Numbered from the stretch's first letter, positions 22,331-32,098 are shown. The stretch: DNA of 64,000 nt from Labrenzia sp. R4_2 (GCF_017743865.1 NZ_JAGHRJ010000003.1:1-64000); one strand, 5' to 3'. A program made the numbers and translations. The notes: a model not told the origin generated them from the sequence alone.

Positions 22331-23407
22331 ATGCCCGACATACCGAACCGCATGAGTGGCATGGTGCTCACTGCCCATGGGGGGCTTGAGTGTTTGCAAT
22401 GGCGGGAGGATCTTGTCGTGCCGGTCCCGGAGCCGGGGCAGGTCTTGATCAAGGTCGGGGCGGCAGCCATTAACAACACGGATATCAACACCCGGATCGG
22501 CTGGTACTCAAAGAGCGTCCGCGGCGATACGGCTGCGACCGCGTCTGAAGGATCTGGCGGAGCTACGAATACAGATGGTGGCTGGTCGGGCGCGCTGAAC
22601 TTTCCTTTGGTGCAAGGCGCAGATTGCTGTGGGCAGGTTGTTGCCGTTGGTGAAGACGTGGATACTGGTCGCATCGGAGAACGTGTCTTGGTTCGGCCAA
22701 TGCAGGTGCCCAAGAAACCTGAGCATGCGCATCTCCCGCTGGTGACCTTCGGCTCTGAATTCGACGGTGGGTTTGCTGACTATGCCGTTGCGAATTCTGA
22801 AGACGCGCTGGCAGTCTCCTCAAAGCTCAGCGATGTGGAACTGGCGTCCTTTCCCTGCGCGTATTCAACAGCGGAAGGAATGATTCAAAAGAGTTCCCTC
22901 AGTGCGGAGCGTGTCCTCATTACCGGCGCTTCGGGCGGTGTTGGGTCGGCTGCAATTCAGCTGGCCAAGCGCCGGGGTGCCCATGTCACGGCTGTCACGA
23001 CCCCGGAAAAGTCCGAAGCGTTAAAACAGATGGGGGCGGACGAAACCCTTGGCCGCAGGGATGCATTGCCTGAGGGGGCATATGACGTTGTCCTTGACCT
23101 TGTCGGAGGGCCGAACTTTCCGAATTTGCTTCACTGTTTGAAAAATGGTGGCCGGTATGCAGTTGCTGGGGCTATCGCCGGTCCGATTGTCGAGTTGGAC
23201 TTGCGGACGCTCTATCTCAAAGACCTGGCATTTTTTGGCTGCACCAGACAGGATCCGAAAGTCTTTGAAGACCTGATTGGGTACATCGAGCGCGGTGAAA
23301 TCCGGCCCATGATCTCAAAAACGTTTCCGCTGAAAGACATGGTCGCGGCTCAAGAAGCGTTTTTGTCCAAGAAGTATGCAGGCAAAATTGGACTTTTGGT
23401 CAGCTGA
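22331..23407 (+). CDS. zinc-type alcohol dehydrogenase / quinone oxidoreductase family
   Basis: 358 residues from the ATG at 22331, with GGAG upstream; the TTG frame 27 bases earlier is less likely. Medium-chain dehydrogenase/reductase with the N-terminal GroES-like fold and a Rossmann motif TGASGGVGSAAIQLAKRRGA at about 200-220. It lacks the usual structural-zinc cysteine cluster and the catalytic CxxH of alcohol dehydrogenases, so an NADPH-dependent reductase of the zeta-crystallin type is at least as likely. It is not obviously linked to ubiB and may be monocistronic. Confidence 0.8.
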   Translation: MPDIPNRMSGMVLTAHGGLECLQWREDLVVPVPEPGQVLIKVGAAAINNTDINTRIGWYSKSVRGDTAATASEGSGGATNTDGGWSGALNFPLVQGADCCGQVVAVGEDVDTGRIGERVLVRPMQVPKKPEHAHLPLVTFGSEFDGGFADYAVANSEDALAVSSKLSDVELASFPCAYSTAEGMIQKSSLSAERVLITGASGGVGSAAIQLAKRRGAHVTAVTTPEKSEALKQMGADETLGRRDALPEGAYDVVLDLVGGPNFPNLLHCLKNGGRYAVAGAIAGPIVELDLRTLYLKDLAFFGCTRQDPKVFEDLIGYIERGEIRPMISKTFPLKDMVAAQEAFLSKKYAGKIGLLVS

Positions 23408-23461
23408 CCCTTGTTTCTTGGGCTCTGGCTCACGTCACCCTTTGATACTGGAACCGGTTTG

Positions 23462-24079
23462 TCACGGTAAGGCGTCCAGCAATGTCTTGCCCGCAGCTTC
23501 GATGTGCAGCTTCAAAACACGGGTGGCTTTGTCTCGATCCCGCATATGGCACGCGTCCACGATGTCTTGGTGGTCTTTAAGCCATTGAGCGGTCTGGTTG
23601 GGCAGGATGCTATATCCTGCAATATGAATGCGGCAGGTTTGGCGAAGCTGGTCGATCATGCCGATCTGGCGGGCTTTTCCGGAAGGCAAATAAAGTGCCT
23701 TGTGAAAGGCCCAGTCTCCATCTGACCAGTTTGCGGTTTCGGCATCGATGGATGAATGACGGAAAGCTGCGGAAATCCGCTCCAGGTCTGTGTCCCTGAT
23801 CTGATCAATTGCTACCGCAAGACAATTGCATTCCAGCAGAATTCTGATGTCATAGATTTCCCGGATTTCGTCACGTGTTAGCGAGATCACGCGGGCTCTG
23901 CGGTTCGGGACAAGATCGATCAGGCCGCGGGCGGCCAGAAGTTGAAGGGCGTCGCGGATCGGAATACGGCTCACCTTGAACCGCTCAGCAATCTCGCCTT
24001 GTTTCAACTCCGCGCCAGGCCGGAAGCGCCCAGCTATGATATCTGCATGCAAGCTGTCAGCGATGTGTTCTGCGGACAT
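23462..24079 (-). CDS. GntR-family transcriptional regulator (FCD domain)
   Basis: 205 residues from the ATG at 24079, preceded by GAGGGAACA; longer frames reach a TTG at 24127. Winged helix (ELKQGEIAERFKVSRIPIRDALQLL) followed by an all-helical FCD effector domain with the metal or acid-binding residues in the ECNCLAVAI and HIEAAGK helices. FCD regulators usually respond to organic acids. It is divergent from the OsmC gene, and a perfect ATGTATACAT palindrome lies between them, so it probably represses both genes. Ligand unknown. Confidence 0.88.
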   Translation of the reverse strand: MSAEHIADSLHADIIAGRFRPGAELKQGEIAERFKVSRIPIRDALQLLAARGLIDLVPNRRARVISLTRDEIREIYDIRILLECNCLAVAIDQIRDTDLERISAAFRHSSIDAETANWSDGDWAFHKALYLPSGKARQIGMIDQLRQTCRIHIAGYSILPNQTAQWLKDHQDIVDACHMRDRDKATRVLKLHIEAAGKTLLDALP

Positions 24080-24142
24080 TGTTCCCTCGGAAAAGGCCAT
24101 CTGATGACTGAGTAAGGCACTTGACAAAGCCGTGCAATTTCA

Positions 24143-24164
24143 AAATGTATAAATGTATACATTT
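24143..24164. promoter_or_regulatory. GntR-type operator, perfect palindrome
   Basis: AAATGTATACATTT at 24151-24164 is a perfect 14-bp palindrome, with a further ATGTAT half copy directly before it at 24145-24150. TGTATACA-like sites are typical of FCD-class GntR regulators. It lies between the divergent regulator and the OsmC gene, within about 12 bp of the osmC start, so occupancy would block osmC. Confidence 0.65.
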
Positions 24165-24175
24165 AGTGAGGGCGC

Positions 24176-24646
24176 ATGACCAAAACCCATGAATATGTCT
24201 CCAAAATCGTTTGGACGGGAAATCGAGGGCAAGGCACACAAACCTACAAAGGCTATGATCGAACTTGGGAAATTCGCACACTCGGAAAGCCGCCGGTGCA
24301 GTGCTCGAATGATCCGGTCCTGGGAGGTGATCCGTCTCTTCATAATCCGGAAGATTTGCTGGTGTCCGCCCTCTCCAGTTGCCATATGCTGTGGTATCTG
24401 CATCTGGCCAGCAACGCAGGTATTGCTGTCATGGGTTATGAAGATACGCCGCTTGCCGTGGGCGAAACCGAGAGGGGCGGCGCTGGGCGTTTCTTGAGCG
24501 CGACGCTCAGGCCAACGATTACGGTGCCGGAGGGCACGGACTTGACTGCCGCGGATGCGATCCACGCTGAGATCCACAACGTTTGCTTCATTGCGCGCTC
24601 TGTGAATTTCCCGGTGCGTATTGAGGCCAGTTACAAAACAGCTTGA
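24176..24646 (+). CDS. OsmC/Ohr-family peroxidase
   Basis: 156 residues. The OsmC fold has two catalytic cysteines, in SCHMLWYL (about 68) and NVCFIARS (about 144). Such enzymes reduce organic hydroperoxides using dihydrolipoyl or thioredoxin-like donors. The N-terminus includes the family GGDPSLHNPEDLLVSAL segment. It is divergent from a GntR regulator with a shared operator; this differs from the usual MarR (OhrR) pairing, so the inducer may be different. It ends 3 bp from the convergent alkB. Confidence 0.85.
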   Translation: MTKTHEYVSKIVWTGNRGQGTQTYKGYDRTWEIRTLGKPPVQCSNDPVLGGDPSLHNPEDLLVSALSSCHMLWYLHLASNAGIAVMGYEDTPLAVGETERGGAGRFLSATLRPTITVPEGTDLTAADAIHAEIHNVCFIARSVNFPVRIEASYKTA

Positions 24647-24649
24647 GAC

Positions 24650-25273
24650 CTACGGCGCGGTTACCCGTCGAAGGGTCAGGTTGATCCGCCCGCCGTTTTT
24701 CAAGAGCTTGGACGTGCCGCCGAGAATTCGGTCAATGCCGTGATAGGCGAGGCGTGCATCTCCGCCGAGCACCACCACATCCCCGGAACTGAGCCGGAAG
24801 GATTTGGTCGGATCCTTTCGGTTGGTCCCGCCGACTCGGAATGTCGCGGTGTCCCCAAGCGACACAGAGACAACAGGCGCATCAAACATGACTTCGTCCC
24901 TGTCTTGATGCAGGCCCATCTGGGCGCTGGGTTCATAGAAGTTGATGAGGCAAGCTTCCGGTTCGGGAGCGTCGGGAGCCACCACTTTCCAGAGCTCAAG
25001 GAGACGCGCCGGAATGGCAGGCCACATTTGTCCGGTCGATGGATGATTTGGCTGATAGCGGTAGCCGTTGATGTCGGACACCCAGCCAAGCTGACCGCAA
25101 TTGCTCATTTTGACGGAAAACGGTTTTCCCGTTTTCGGCATAACGGGCAGAAAGAGCGGCGCTGTGGCAACGACCTCCCGAACGTCGGCAAGAAGAGCTT
25201 CCTGTGCCGTTTTGCCAAAATATTCCGGCAGATATTTGAGGCCGGTTAGGCCGTTGATGGCGATGGTCTGCAT
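24650..25273 (-). CDS. alkB: alpha-ketoglutarate-dependent DNA dealkylase AlkB
   Basis: 207 residues. The Fe(II)/2-oxoglutarate site is complete: HQDRDE supplies His and Asp, YHGIDR the second His, and RINLTLRR the 2-oxoglutarate-binding arginines. The substrate-lid region MSNCGQLGW precedes it. It directly reverses 1-methyladenine and 3-methylcytosine. The gene lies after, and probably with, the two membrane genes at 25297-26342, with 23 bp between stop and start, so it may be their third operon member. Confidence 0.93.
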   Translation of the reverse strand: MQTIAINGLTGLKYLPEYFGKTAQEALLADVREVVATAPLFLPVMPKTGKPFSVKMSNCGQLGWVSDINGYRYQPNHPSTGQMWPAIPARLLELWKVVAPDAPEPEACLINFYEPSAQMGLHQDRDEVMFDAPVVSVSLGDTATFRVGGTNRKDPTKSFRLSSGDVVVLGGDARLAYHGIDRILGGTSKLLKNGGRINLTLRRVTAP

Positions 25274-25296
25274 GGGTGTAGATATAGATCAAAACC

Positions 25297-26109
25297 TCAG
25301 TCACCGCATCCGCCGCACCCGGAACTACCGCCACCACCGCCATCAGACCCGCACCCGCCAGAGCCGCAACCGGATCCTTTGGTCGATTTTTTCAGCAGTG
25401 CAATCAGGACCAGCGCCACGGCAACGATCCCGAAGAAAAACCAGAGCGTATGCTGTGTAGCCCAGTGCCACACCATGTTGCGGAGCTGTTCCAACAAGGT
25501 GTCGCCCGCCGGTGTGCCGTGTGCGAGGGCCAAACTGGTGCCTGCGAAAAGCGCAAACAGCACCGCAGCGCCCCCCTGAAGAGATGCAGGAACACGTCGC
25601 AAACGGTGGCCAGCGGCTTTGATCGTTGAAAGCCAGTCCGGTTTGCGGAGAACCCAGAAATTCTGTGTGTTGATCCGACGGAAATGCGGTGCCTTGCCAA
25701 ACCGGACATGTGCAGGTGGCCAGATGTCGGGCGGCGGCTCCCCAAATTCCTGGCGATAGAGTGTGAGGGTCTGCTCATAGGCCCTATGAAATGTCAGAGC
25801 CTGGTCCACACCGCCTTTTGTGGGCATGTGATGCAGCGCTGCCCCCAGGGCTTCTTTGAACGGTCCCCAATAATGACGCGTGTAGGTCAGATGAAGGTGC
25901 CAAGCCTGATCGACTTCATCGCTGGGCGTGACCATCCCGGCCTTGATTTGGCTGAGATAGGCAAACCGCTGATACTCAACAACAACACGCGCCGCGAAAC
26001 TTTTGGTCCATCCGTTGTCCCGGGCCAGACGGTGGGAAAACGGGAATGCTGCCTCCACATCATCCGGGTGGCATCGGGATATGCGGTGCCAGAGGTCGGG
26101 ATTGCGCAT
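25297..26109 (-). CDS. membrane protein with Gly/Cys-rich tail
   Basis: 270 residues. The N-terminal half has a soluble domain with the motif DEVDQAWHLHLTYT, shared with glycine-rich-domain proteins (GRDP-like). A basic segment follows, then two membrane helices (about 180-198 and 225-245), and a C-terminal tail with repeated GCG, GGC and SGCGGCG. Such tails with many cysteines and glycines occur in uncharacterised exported or membrane proteins. An excellent ribosome-binding site precedes the ATG at 26109. It is 12 bp from the small membrane gene upstream. Function is unknown; metal binding by the tail is a guess. Confidence 0.6.
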   Translation of the reverse strand: MRNPDLWHRISRCHPDDVEAAFPFSHRLARDNGWTKSFAARVVVEYQRFAYLSQIKAGMVTPSDEVDQAWHLHLTYTRHYWGPFKEALGAALHHMPTKGGVDQALTFHRAYEQTLTLYRQEFGEPPPDIWPPAHVRFGKAPHFRRINTQNFWVLRKPDWLSTIKAAGHRLRRVPASLQGGAAVLFALFAGTSLALAHGTPAGDTLLEQLRNMVWHWATQHTLWFFFGIVAVALVLIALLKKSTKGSGCGSGGCGSDGGGGGSSGCGGCGD

Positions 26110-26120
26110 AGTGCTGTCTC

Positions 26121-26342
26121 CTAATCGGCTCCTCCAGATCCGCCGGAGCTATCAGACGAACCCGCGCTTTCATTGTGGGTGACCTCGAATAATCGAGTGC
26201 CCGGTAGTCTTGTGCCCTTGGTATTGCCTCGATAATTCCTTGTATTTTTAGATTTTTCGGGTGAGAGCAGCTTCAGCATAAAAATACCAAATGCCGCGAA
26301 CATACCGATGACAATGAATAAGCGAACAGTTTCGTCGTCCAT
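26121..26342 (-). CDS. small membrane protein with Ser/Gly-rich tail
   Basis: 73 residues. One transmembrane helix (about residues 7-25, VRLFIVIGMFAAFGIFMLKLL), a basic loop and a C-terminal SSDSSGGSGGAD tail. Similar in plan to the protein encoded immediately downstream, whose stop-to-start distance is 12 bp. No known family is recognised. The start has AGAGAAAG upstream. It is the first gene of the probable three-gene minus-strand operon ending in alkB. Confidence 0.55.
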   Translation of the reverse strand: MDDETVRLFIVIGMFAAFGIFMLKLLSPEKSKNTRNYRGNTKGTRLPGTRLFEVTHNESAGSSDSSGGSGGAD

Positions 26343-26538
26343 TTTTCTTTCTCTAAAAACAGCATTGAATATGAATACCGATTGCCTTTGCGATTATTTG
26401 GTTTGAACTCATTGAGTGCGGGATAGCAAGATATGTCGAAAAACCTATTTATCTTCGGGATCTGCTAAGCCTGGTAACCTTCTGGGAAGAAATATCGCCG
26501 ACATATCCCAAAGCCTGCAAAAGCCTGTGAAAAGGTCT

Positions 26539-26567
26539 CTTGCAGGCAAAGTTTCATCCACCTATAT
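26539..26567 (+). promoter_or_regulatory. dnaK: RpoH-type heat-shock promoter of dnaK
   Basis: CTTG at 26539-26542, an 18-bp spacer, then CCTATAT at 26561-26567. This matches the alphaproteobacterial heat-shock sigma consensus (CTTG, 17-18 bp, CYTATNT) without a mismatch. It lies about 130 bp before the dnaK ATG. Confidence 0.8.
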
Positions 26568-26698
26568 AGCGGTCAAGCGTCGCGCCAAATCCTGGGCAGT
26601 TGCCCCGGCGCGGCATCCGGGAAGATCCCGGAAACCCAAAGAGGAGCCGGTTTGACGCCTTTAAGGGTCTCATCGGTTTGCTAGAAAGAGAGGCAAAA

Positions 26699-28621
26699 AT
26701 GGCAAAGGTCATTGGTATCGACCTCGGCACGACGAACTCGTGCGTCGCTGTCATGGACGGCAAAGATTCCAAAGTTATTGAAAACGCAGAAGGCGCCCGC
26801 ACCACCCCATCCATGGTGGCGTTCTCGGACGACGGTGAGCGTCTTGTTGGCCAGCCGGCAAAACGCCAGGCAGTAACCAACCCGACAAACACCCTTTTCG
26901 CAGTCAAGCGCCTGATTGGCCGCCGGTTCGATGATCCGACCGTCGCGAAAGATCAGAAGCTGGTTCCCTTCGACATCGTCAAGGCCGACAACGGCGATGC
27001 GTGGGTAGAAGCCAACGGCGATAAGTACTCCCCGTCCCAGGTCTCTGCATTTATTCTGCAGAAAATGAAGGAAACCGCTGAGAGCTATCTCGGCGAAAAG
27101 GTCGAGCAGGCGGTCATCACCGTTCCGGCCTACTTCAACGACGCTCAGCGTCAGGCAACCAAGGATGCGGGCAAGATTGCCGGTCTTGAAGTCCTGCGGA
27201 TCATCAATGAGCCGACAGCGGCCGCACTGGCCTACGGTCTCGACAAGAACGACGGCAAGACCATCGCGGTTTATGACCTTGGTGGCGGTACGTTCGACGT
27301 GTCCATCCTGGAAATCGGCGACGGCGTCTTCGAAGTGAAGTCTACCAACGGCGACACCTTCCTCGGTGGTGAAGACTTTGACATGGTCCTTGTCGATTAT
27401 CTGGCTGCCGAGTTCAAAAAAGAACAGGGCATTGACCTGAAGAACGACAAGCTGGCTCTGCAGCGTCTGAAAGAAGCTGCCGAAAAAGCAAAGATCGAAC
27501 TTTCGTCCTCGTCTCAGACCGAAATCAACCTGCCGTTCATCACTGCAGATGCGTCCGGTCCGAAGCACCTGACCTTGAAGTTGACCCGTGCGAAATTCGA
27601 AGCGCTGGTTGAAGATCTCGTCAAGCGCACCGTCAAGCCGATGGAAGCTGCATTGAAAGATGCAGGCCTGGCCGCTGGTGAAATCGACGAAGTTGTTCTG
27701 GTCGGCGGCATGACCCGTATGCCGAAGGTGCAGGAAACTGTTCACAAGTTCTTCGGCAAAGAGCCGCACAAGGGTGTGAACCCGGACGAAGTGGTCGCCA
27801 TGGGTGCTGCCATCCAGGCCGGCGTTCTGCAGGGCGACGTCAAAGACGTTCTTCTTCTCGACGTTACTCCGCTGTCTCTTGGTATTGAAACACTCGGCGG
27901 TGTCTTCACACGTCTGATCGACCGCAACACGACGATCCCGACCAAGAAGAGCCAGGTGTTCTCAACCGCTGAGGACAATCAGACGGCCGTGACCATCCGC
28001 GTCTTCCAGGGTGAGCGTGAAATGGCCGCGGACAACAAGGTCCTTGGTCAGTTCGACCTGGTCGGATTGCCGCCGGCACCGCGTGGCGTTCCGCAGATCG
28101 AAGTGACCTTCGACATCGATGCGAACGGCATCGTCAACGTGTCCGCGAAAGACAAAGGCACGGGCAAAGAGCAGCAGATCCGCATTCAGGCATCTGGTGG
28201 TCTGTCCGACGCTGACATCGATCAGATGGTCAAAGACGCGGAAGCGCATGCGGATGAAGACAAGAAGCGCAAAGAGCTTGTAGAAGCCAAGAACCAGGGC
28301 GAGTCGCTTGTTCATTCGACTGAGAAGTCTTTGGCCGACTATGGCGACAAGGTTTCCGAAGAAGACAAGTCCGCGATCGAAAGCGCTCTTGGCGATCTGA
28401 AGACCGCGCTCGAAGGCGAAGACCTTGAAGACATCAAGGCCAAGACACAGGCTCTGGCCGAGGCGTCCATGAAGCTCGGCGAAGCCATGTATCAGCAGGC
28501 TCAAGCCGATGCCGAGGCGAATGCTGAAGGCGGTGACGCTGATGCTGAAAAGGCCGATGACGATGTCGTTGATGCGGATTTCGAAGAAGTCAAAGACGAC
28601 GACGACAAGAAGTCTGCATAA
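26699..28621 (+). CDS. dnaK: chaperone DnaK (Hsp70)
   Basis: 640 residues from the ATG at 26699, with AGAGAGGC upstream; the frame begins 99 bases earlier without a start signal. Starts [16 protein letters not shown], has [14 protein letters not shown], the linker [13 protein letters not shown] and an acidic C-terminal end. It folds proteins with DnaJ and GrpE and regulates RpoH. Preceded by a consensus heat-shock promoter and followed by a hairpin and dnaJ. Confidence 0.99.
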   Translation: MAKVIGIDLGTTNSCVAVMDGKDSKVIENAEGARTTPSMVAFSDDGERLVGQPAKRQAVTNPTNTLFAVKRLIGRRFDDPTVAKDQKLVPFDIVKADNGDAWVEANGDKYSPSQVSAFILQKMKETAESYLGEKVEQAVITVPAYFNDAQRQATKDAGKIAGLEVLRIINEPTAAALAYGLDKNDGKTIAVYDLGGGTFDVSILEIGDGVFEVKSTNGDTFLGGEDFDMVLVDYLAAEFKKEQGIDLKNDKLALQRLKEAAEKAKIELSSSSQTEINLPFITADASGPKHLTLKLTRAKFEALVEDLVKRTVKPMEAALKDAGLAAGEIDEVVLVGGMTRMPKVQETVHKFFGKEPHKGVNPDEVVAMGAAIQAGVLQGDVKDVLLLDVTPLSLGIETLGGVFTRLIDRNTTIPTKKSQVFSTAEDNQTAVTIRVFQGEREMAADNKVLGQFDLVGLPPAPRGVPQIEVTFDIDANGIVNVSAKDKGTGKEQQIRIQASGGLSDADIDQMVKDAEAHADEDKKRKELVEAKNQGESLVHSTEKSLADYGDKVSEEDKSAIESALGDLKTALEGEDLEDIKAKTQALAEASMKLGEAMYQQAQADAEANAEGGDADAEKADDDVVDADFEEVKDDDDKKSA

Positions 28622-28633
28622 CTTAAAACCTGT

Positions 28634-28660
28634 GCAGCCAGCCGTTTATCGGCTGGCTGC
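28634..28660 (+). terminator. hairpin between dnaK and dnaJ
   Basis: Eleven-base perfect stem GCAGCCAGCCG with CGGCTGGCTGC around TTTAT, followed by TTGATTT. Probably a partial terminator that keeps dnaJ output below dnaK. Confidence 0.7.
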
Positions 28661-28779
28661 TTGATTTCCGGCGCCGGTTGCGCAGTTGCCTAATTGTAGG
28701 CACATGCGCCCTGCGCCTTTGCCGTGATGGCGCTGAGTGATAGTGGCAGCCACCGGCAGGACAAGACCGAGAGATCTTG

Positions 28780-29910
28780 ATGTCGAAACGTGATTTCTAT
28801 GAAGTTCTGGGAGTTGCACGTGATGCGGACGATAAAGCGCTCAAAAGCGCTTACCGCAAGATGGCGATGCAGTTCCACCCAGACCGCAATCCAGGGGATG
28901 CGGAAGCTGAAGCGAAATTCAAGGAAGTCAATGAAGCCTACGACACGCTGAAAGACGGCCAGAAACGCGCAGCTTACGACCGGTTCGGCCATGCGGCCTT
29001 TGAAAATGGCGGGTTTGGCGGTGGTGGCGGTGCCGGCGCCCATGACTTCTCTTCGACAATGTCGGACATCTTCGAAGAATTCTTCGGAATGGGCGGTGGT
29101 GGCCGGAGATCCGGTGGCCGCGAGCGCGGCGCAGACCTGCGCTACAACCTCGATGTGACACTCGAAGATGCGTTTACCGGCAAGACCGTCGAGATCGAAG
29201 TCCCAACAAGCATCACCTGTGACATCTGTTCAGGCTCTGGCGCGAAACCGGGCACAAGCCCGACGACCTGCCGGACCTGCGGTGGCGCTGGCCGCGTACG
29301 GGCTGCGCAGGGCTTCTTTACACTTGAGCGCACATGTCCGAGCTGTCAGGGCAAAGGACAGGTGATTTCTGATCCATGTACTGGGTGTGGCGGCTCGGGC
29401 CGCAAAACTCAGGAACGGACCCTATCCGTCAATATTCCGGCCGGTATCGAAGACGGAACAAGGATCCGTCTTGCCGGTGAAGGCGAGGCCGGTGTGCGCG
29501 GTGGCCCCTCCGGGGACCTTTATATTTTCTTGTCAATCCGCCCGCATGACCTGTTCCAGCGCGACGGGGCAGACCTCTATTGCCGCGTTCCGATTTCCAT
29601 GTCGACGGCAACTCTCGGCGGTCAATTCGATGTGCCAACGGTCGACGGTTCAACGAGCCGTGTGAAAGTGCCGGAAGGAACACAGACCGGAAAACAGTTC
29701 CGCCTTCGAGGCAAGGGCATGCCGGTCATGCGGTCCAGCCAGCACGGTGATATGTACATTCAGGTCACCGTTGAAACACCGACCAATTTGACCAAACGCC
29801 AGCGGGAACTTCTCGCGGAGTTTGAAAAGGAATCCTCAGGCGAAAACCACCCGGCGTCGGCTGGCTTTTTCTCCAAGGTCAAGGATTTTATCGACAATTT
29901 AAGCACATAA
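28780..29910 (+). CDS. dnaJ: chaperone protein DnaJ
   Basis: 376 residues from the ATG at 28780. J domain with the HPD tripeptide (FHPDRNPGD), a Gly/Phe-rich region, then four CxxCxGxG zinc repeats ([32 protein letters not shown]) and the C-terminal substrate-binding domains. It stimulates the DnaK ATPase and delivers clients. It is 160 bp from dnaK. Confidence 0.99.
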   Translation: MSKRDFYEVLGVARDADDKALKSAYRKMAMQFHPDRNPGDAEAEAKFKEVNEAYDTLKDGQKRAAYDRFGHAAFENGGFGGGGGAGAHDFSSTMSDIFEEFFGMGGGGRRSGGRERGADLRYNLDVTLEDAFTGKTVEIEVPTSITCDICSGSGAKPGTSPTTCRTCGGAGRVRAAQGFFTLERTCPSCQGKGQVISDPCTGCGGSGRKTQERTLSVNIPAGIEDGTRIRLAGEGEAGVRGGPSGDLYIFLSIRPHDLFQRDGADLYCRVPISMSTATLGGQFDVPTVDGSTSRVKVPEGTQTGKQFRLRGKGMPVMRSSQHGDMYIQVTVETPTNLTKRQRELLAEFEKESSGENHPASAGFFSKVKDFIDNLST

Positions 29911-29986
29911 CCGCCGCGCCCCGCTTCTGGTAACGCTGACCGAACACGCCTATATGTAAATTTCATGACAGGTGTGAGGGTGGATT

Positions 29987-30646
29987 TTGAAGCGGATCGG
30001 GATCAAGCGGGAAGCCATTCGGGACAAACTTGAAAAAGCGGATGCGGTCCGCATGAAAGTTATGGATGAAGTCAAGTTCATCCGTTCCTGGGCGCAAAAC
30101 CCGCTTCGCACGGGGGCTGTTGCGCCCTCCGGGCCCGAACTTGCTTCGAAAATGGTCTCTTTCTTGAACCCGCGGCCGCACTCAAAAGTCGTTGAGCTCG
30201 GCCCGGGAACAGGAGTGGTGACAAAAGCACTGTTTGACGCTGGATTTTCGAACCGCGATTTGAACCTCATTGAATACAGCACGGACTTTTGTGAACACCT
30301 CGGCGGACGGTATCCAGGTTTGCCTGTCCTGCAAGGTGACGCCTATGCCTTGAGGCAAACCCTTTCCAAACCGGGTGGTTTTTTGCATGAAGCGGCAGAA
30401 GCCAATCATGTTCTCGACGGTATCGTGTCGTCTTTGCCGCTGCTCAACAGGCCGGACGTTCACCGCCGAGCGTTCGTTGAAGAAGCTCTTCAGCTTTTGA
30501 AGCCCGGTGCGCCGCTGGTTCAGTTTTCCTACGGTCTGGCAGCCCCTGTGAAGCCACTCACACGGAGTGTTTCGGTCTACAGTTCGGAATGGATCTGGAA
30601 GAACTTGCCTCCGGCCCGCGTTTGGGTTTACCGGAAGGCCAACTGA
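29987..30646 (+). CDS. pmtA: phospholipid N-methyltransferase (PmtA type)
   Basis: 219 residues from a TTG at 29987 with GAGGGTGG upstream. SAM-binding methyltransferase of the rhizobial PmtA type, recognisable by NPLRTGAVAPSGPELA and VVELGPGTGVVTKAL, with LLKPGAPLVQFSYG near the end. It should methylate phosphatidylethanolamine toward phosphatidylcholine. In related bacteria such a gene follows dnaJ as here. The family also includes rRNA methyltransferase-like proteins, so the lipid role is inferred. Confidence 0.78.
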   Translation: MKRIGIKREAIRDKLEKADAVRMKVMDEVKFIRSWAQNPLRTGAVAPSGPELASKMVSFLNPRPHSKVVELGPGTGVVTKALFDAGFSNRDLNLIEYSTDFCEHLGGRYPGLPVLQGDAYALRQTLSKPGGFLHEAAEANHVLDGIVSSLPLLNRPDVHRRAFVEEALQLLKPGAPLVQFSYGLAAPVKPLTRSVSVYSSEWIWKNLPPARVWVYRKAN

Positions 30647-30696
30647 CCGTAGCTTAAAGCTTCCCTAGCAGATTGAATGTCTTTGGAGAGGGCTTC

Positions 30697-31272
30697 ATGC
30701 GAAACCCAAAAATTCTCGTATTGTCCGGTTCCGCACGCGCTGGATCCTACAACAGCCAGCTTGCGGCTCTTGCTGCCAAGAAGCTGGCGATTCTGGACGC
30801 GAAAGTGACGCGCATCTCGCTGAAAGACTATCCATTGCCCATCTATGACGGGGATCTTGAAGAGGCGGATGGTGTTCCGGAGAACGCGGAAAAGCTAAAG
30901 AAACTGTTTGCCGAACATGATGGCGTTTTTATCGCTTGCCCGGAGTATAACGCGGGAATCACGCCGCTTTTGAAGAATACGCTCGACTGGATAAGTCGGG
31001 TGAAAGGGCCAGAAGAAGCCTATCGCGGCAAGGTTTTCGCAGTGGGCGCGGCATCACCTGGCGGCTTCGGAGGCATGCGTGGCCTGATCGGCATGCGAAC
31101 GATCCTCGAGGTGGGGCTGGGCGCAATGGTCTTGCCGCAGATGGTTTCCGTCGCAAAGGCAAGCGGGGCCTTCAATGAGCGCGGGGATCTCGCGGATGAG
31201 CGGGCATCCGCCAATCTGGACAAGATGGTCGATGCAATTTTGCGCGCGACCCGGATAGAGCTATCTCACTGA
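30697..31272 (+). CDS. NADPH-dependent FMN reductase
   Basis: 191 residues from the ATG at 30697, with GGAGAGGG upstream. Flavodoxin-like fold with LVLSGSARAGSYNSQLA (FMN phosphate loop) and CPEYNAGITPLLKNTLDW, the hallmark of the NADPH-dependent FMN/azoreductase family. It reduces flavin, quinones or chromate-like compounds. Same strand as pmtA and hslV, 50 bp after the first and about 100 bp before the second; a candidate heat-shock promoter of hslV lies in that gap. Confidence 0.88.
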   Translation: MRNPKILVLSGSARAGSYNSQLAALAAKKLAILDAKVTRISLKDYPLPIYDGDLEEADGVPENAEKLKKLFAEHDGVFIACPEYNAGITPLLKNTLDWISRVKGPEEAYRGKVFAVGAASPGGFGGMRGLIGMRTILEVGLGAMVLPQMVSVAKASGAFNERGDLADERASANLDKMVDAILRATRIELSH

Positions 31273-31308
31273 AAGGGGCGAGTGAAAGCAGTCTCCTCGC
31301 TCTGGTCG

Positions 31309-31337
31309 CTTTTCAAACTGTGGCGGGATGCTTACAT
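31309..31337 (+). promoter_or_regulatory. hslV: possible RpoH promoter of hslV
   Basis: CTTT, an 18-bp spacer, then CTTACAT at 31331-31337. It has the same spacing as the dnaK promoter at 26539 and one mismatch in each element from CTTG and CYTATNT. hslVU is a heat-shock operon in related bacteria. Confidence 0.4.
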
Positions 31338-31370
31338 ACAGCGCCGCACCAAAGACGTTATGAGGATTAG

Positions 31371-31931
31371 ATGAGCGAATCGCGTGAGCCGGCCGTTTGG
31401 CACGGCACCACCATCATGATGGTCCGCAAGGGCGGCAAAGTGGTTATCGCGGGCGATGGTCAGGTATCGCTGGGACAAACTGTTATCAAGCACACGGCCC
31501 GCAAGGTCCGCCTGCTTGCGAAAGGTGAGGTGATTGCCGGATTTGCAGGGGCAACGGCCGATGCCTTCACCTTGTTTGAGCGTTTGGAATCCAAACTTGA
31601 ACAGTATCCGGGCCAGTTGATGCGGGCCTGTGTCGAACTGGCCAAGGATTGGCGGACAGACCGGTATCTGCGCAAGCTGGAAGCCATGATGCTGGTGGCA
31701 GACAAGAACACATCCCTTGTTCTGACCGGGACAGGCGACGTCCTGGAGCCCGAAGGCGGGATCATGGGAATCGGCTCTGGCGGCAACTATGCGCTTGCAG
31801 CTGGACGTGCCTTGGCGGATACAGACTTCGACGCGGAGACGATCGCTCGCAAGGCGATGGCCGTGGCCGCTGAAATCTGCGTCTACACCAACGAAAGCAT
31901 CACGGTAGAAGTCCTCGAAACCGCCGAATAA
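31371..31931 (+). CDS. hslV: ATP-dependent protease subunit HslV
   Basis: 186 residues, normal for the family. After an N-terminal propeptide, HGTTI supplies the catalytic threonine; [10 protein letters not shown] and [15 protein letters not shown] are typical. It forms the hexameric proteolytic core paired with HslU. Here a membrane protein gene separates it from hslU, a distance of 1.3 kb on the same strand, instead of direct adjacency. Confidence 0.98.
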   Translation: MSESREPAVWHGTTIMMVRKGGKVVIAGDGQVSLGQTVIKHTARKVRLLAKGEVIAGFAGATADAFTLFERLESKLEQYPGQLMRACVELAKDWRTDRYLRKLEAMMLVADKNTSLVLTGTGDVLEPEGGIMGIGSGGNYALAAGRALADTDFDAETIARKAMAVAAEICVYTNESITVEVLETAE

Positions 31932-32098
31932 GCAGGTCTTCCAGGCTCCCCGAACGATCCAGATCAATGCAAGGCACAAGCAATCAGGTGAAATCGAAAC
32001 ACTGATTGCAGTGCTTTCGTCTTGCTTGGCTGACCGGCTGGCGGGAGCTTGAAAAATTCGGGCAAACTGACTTCTTTGCATGCCGGACGGAGGATCCC

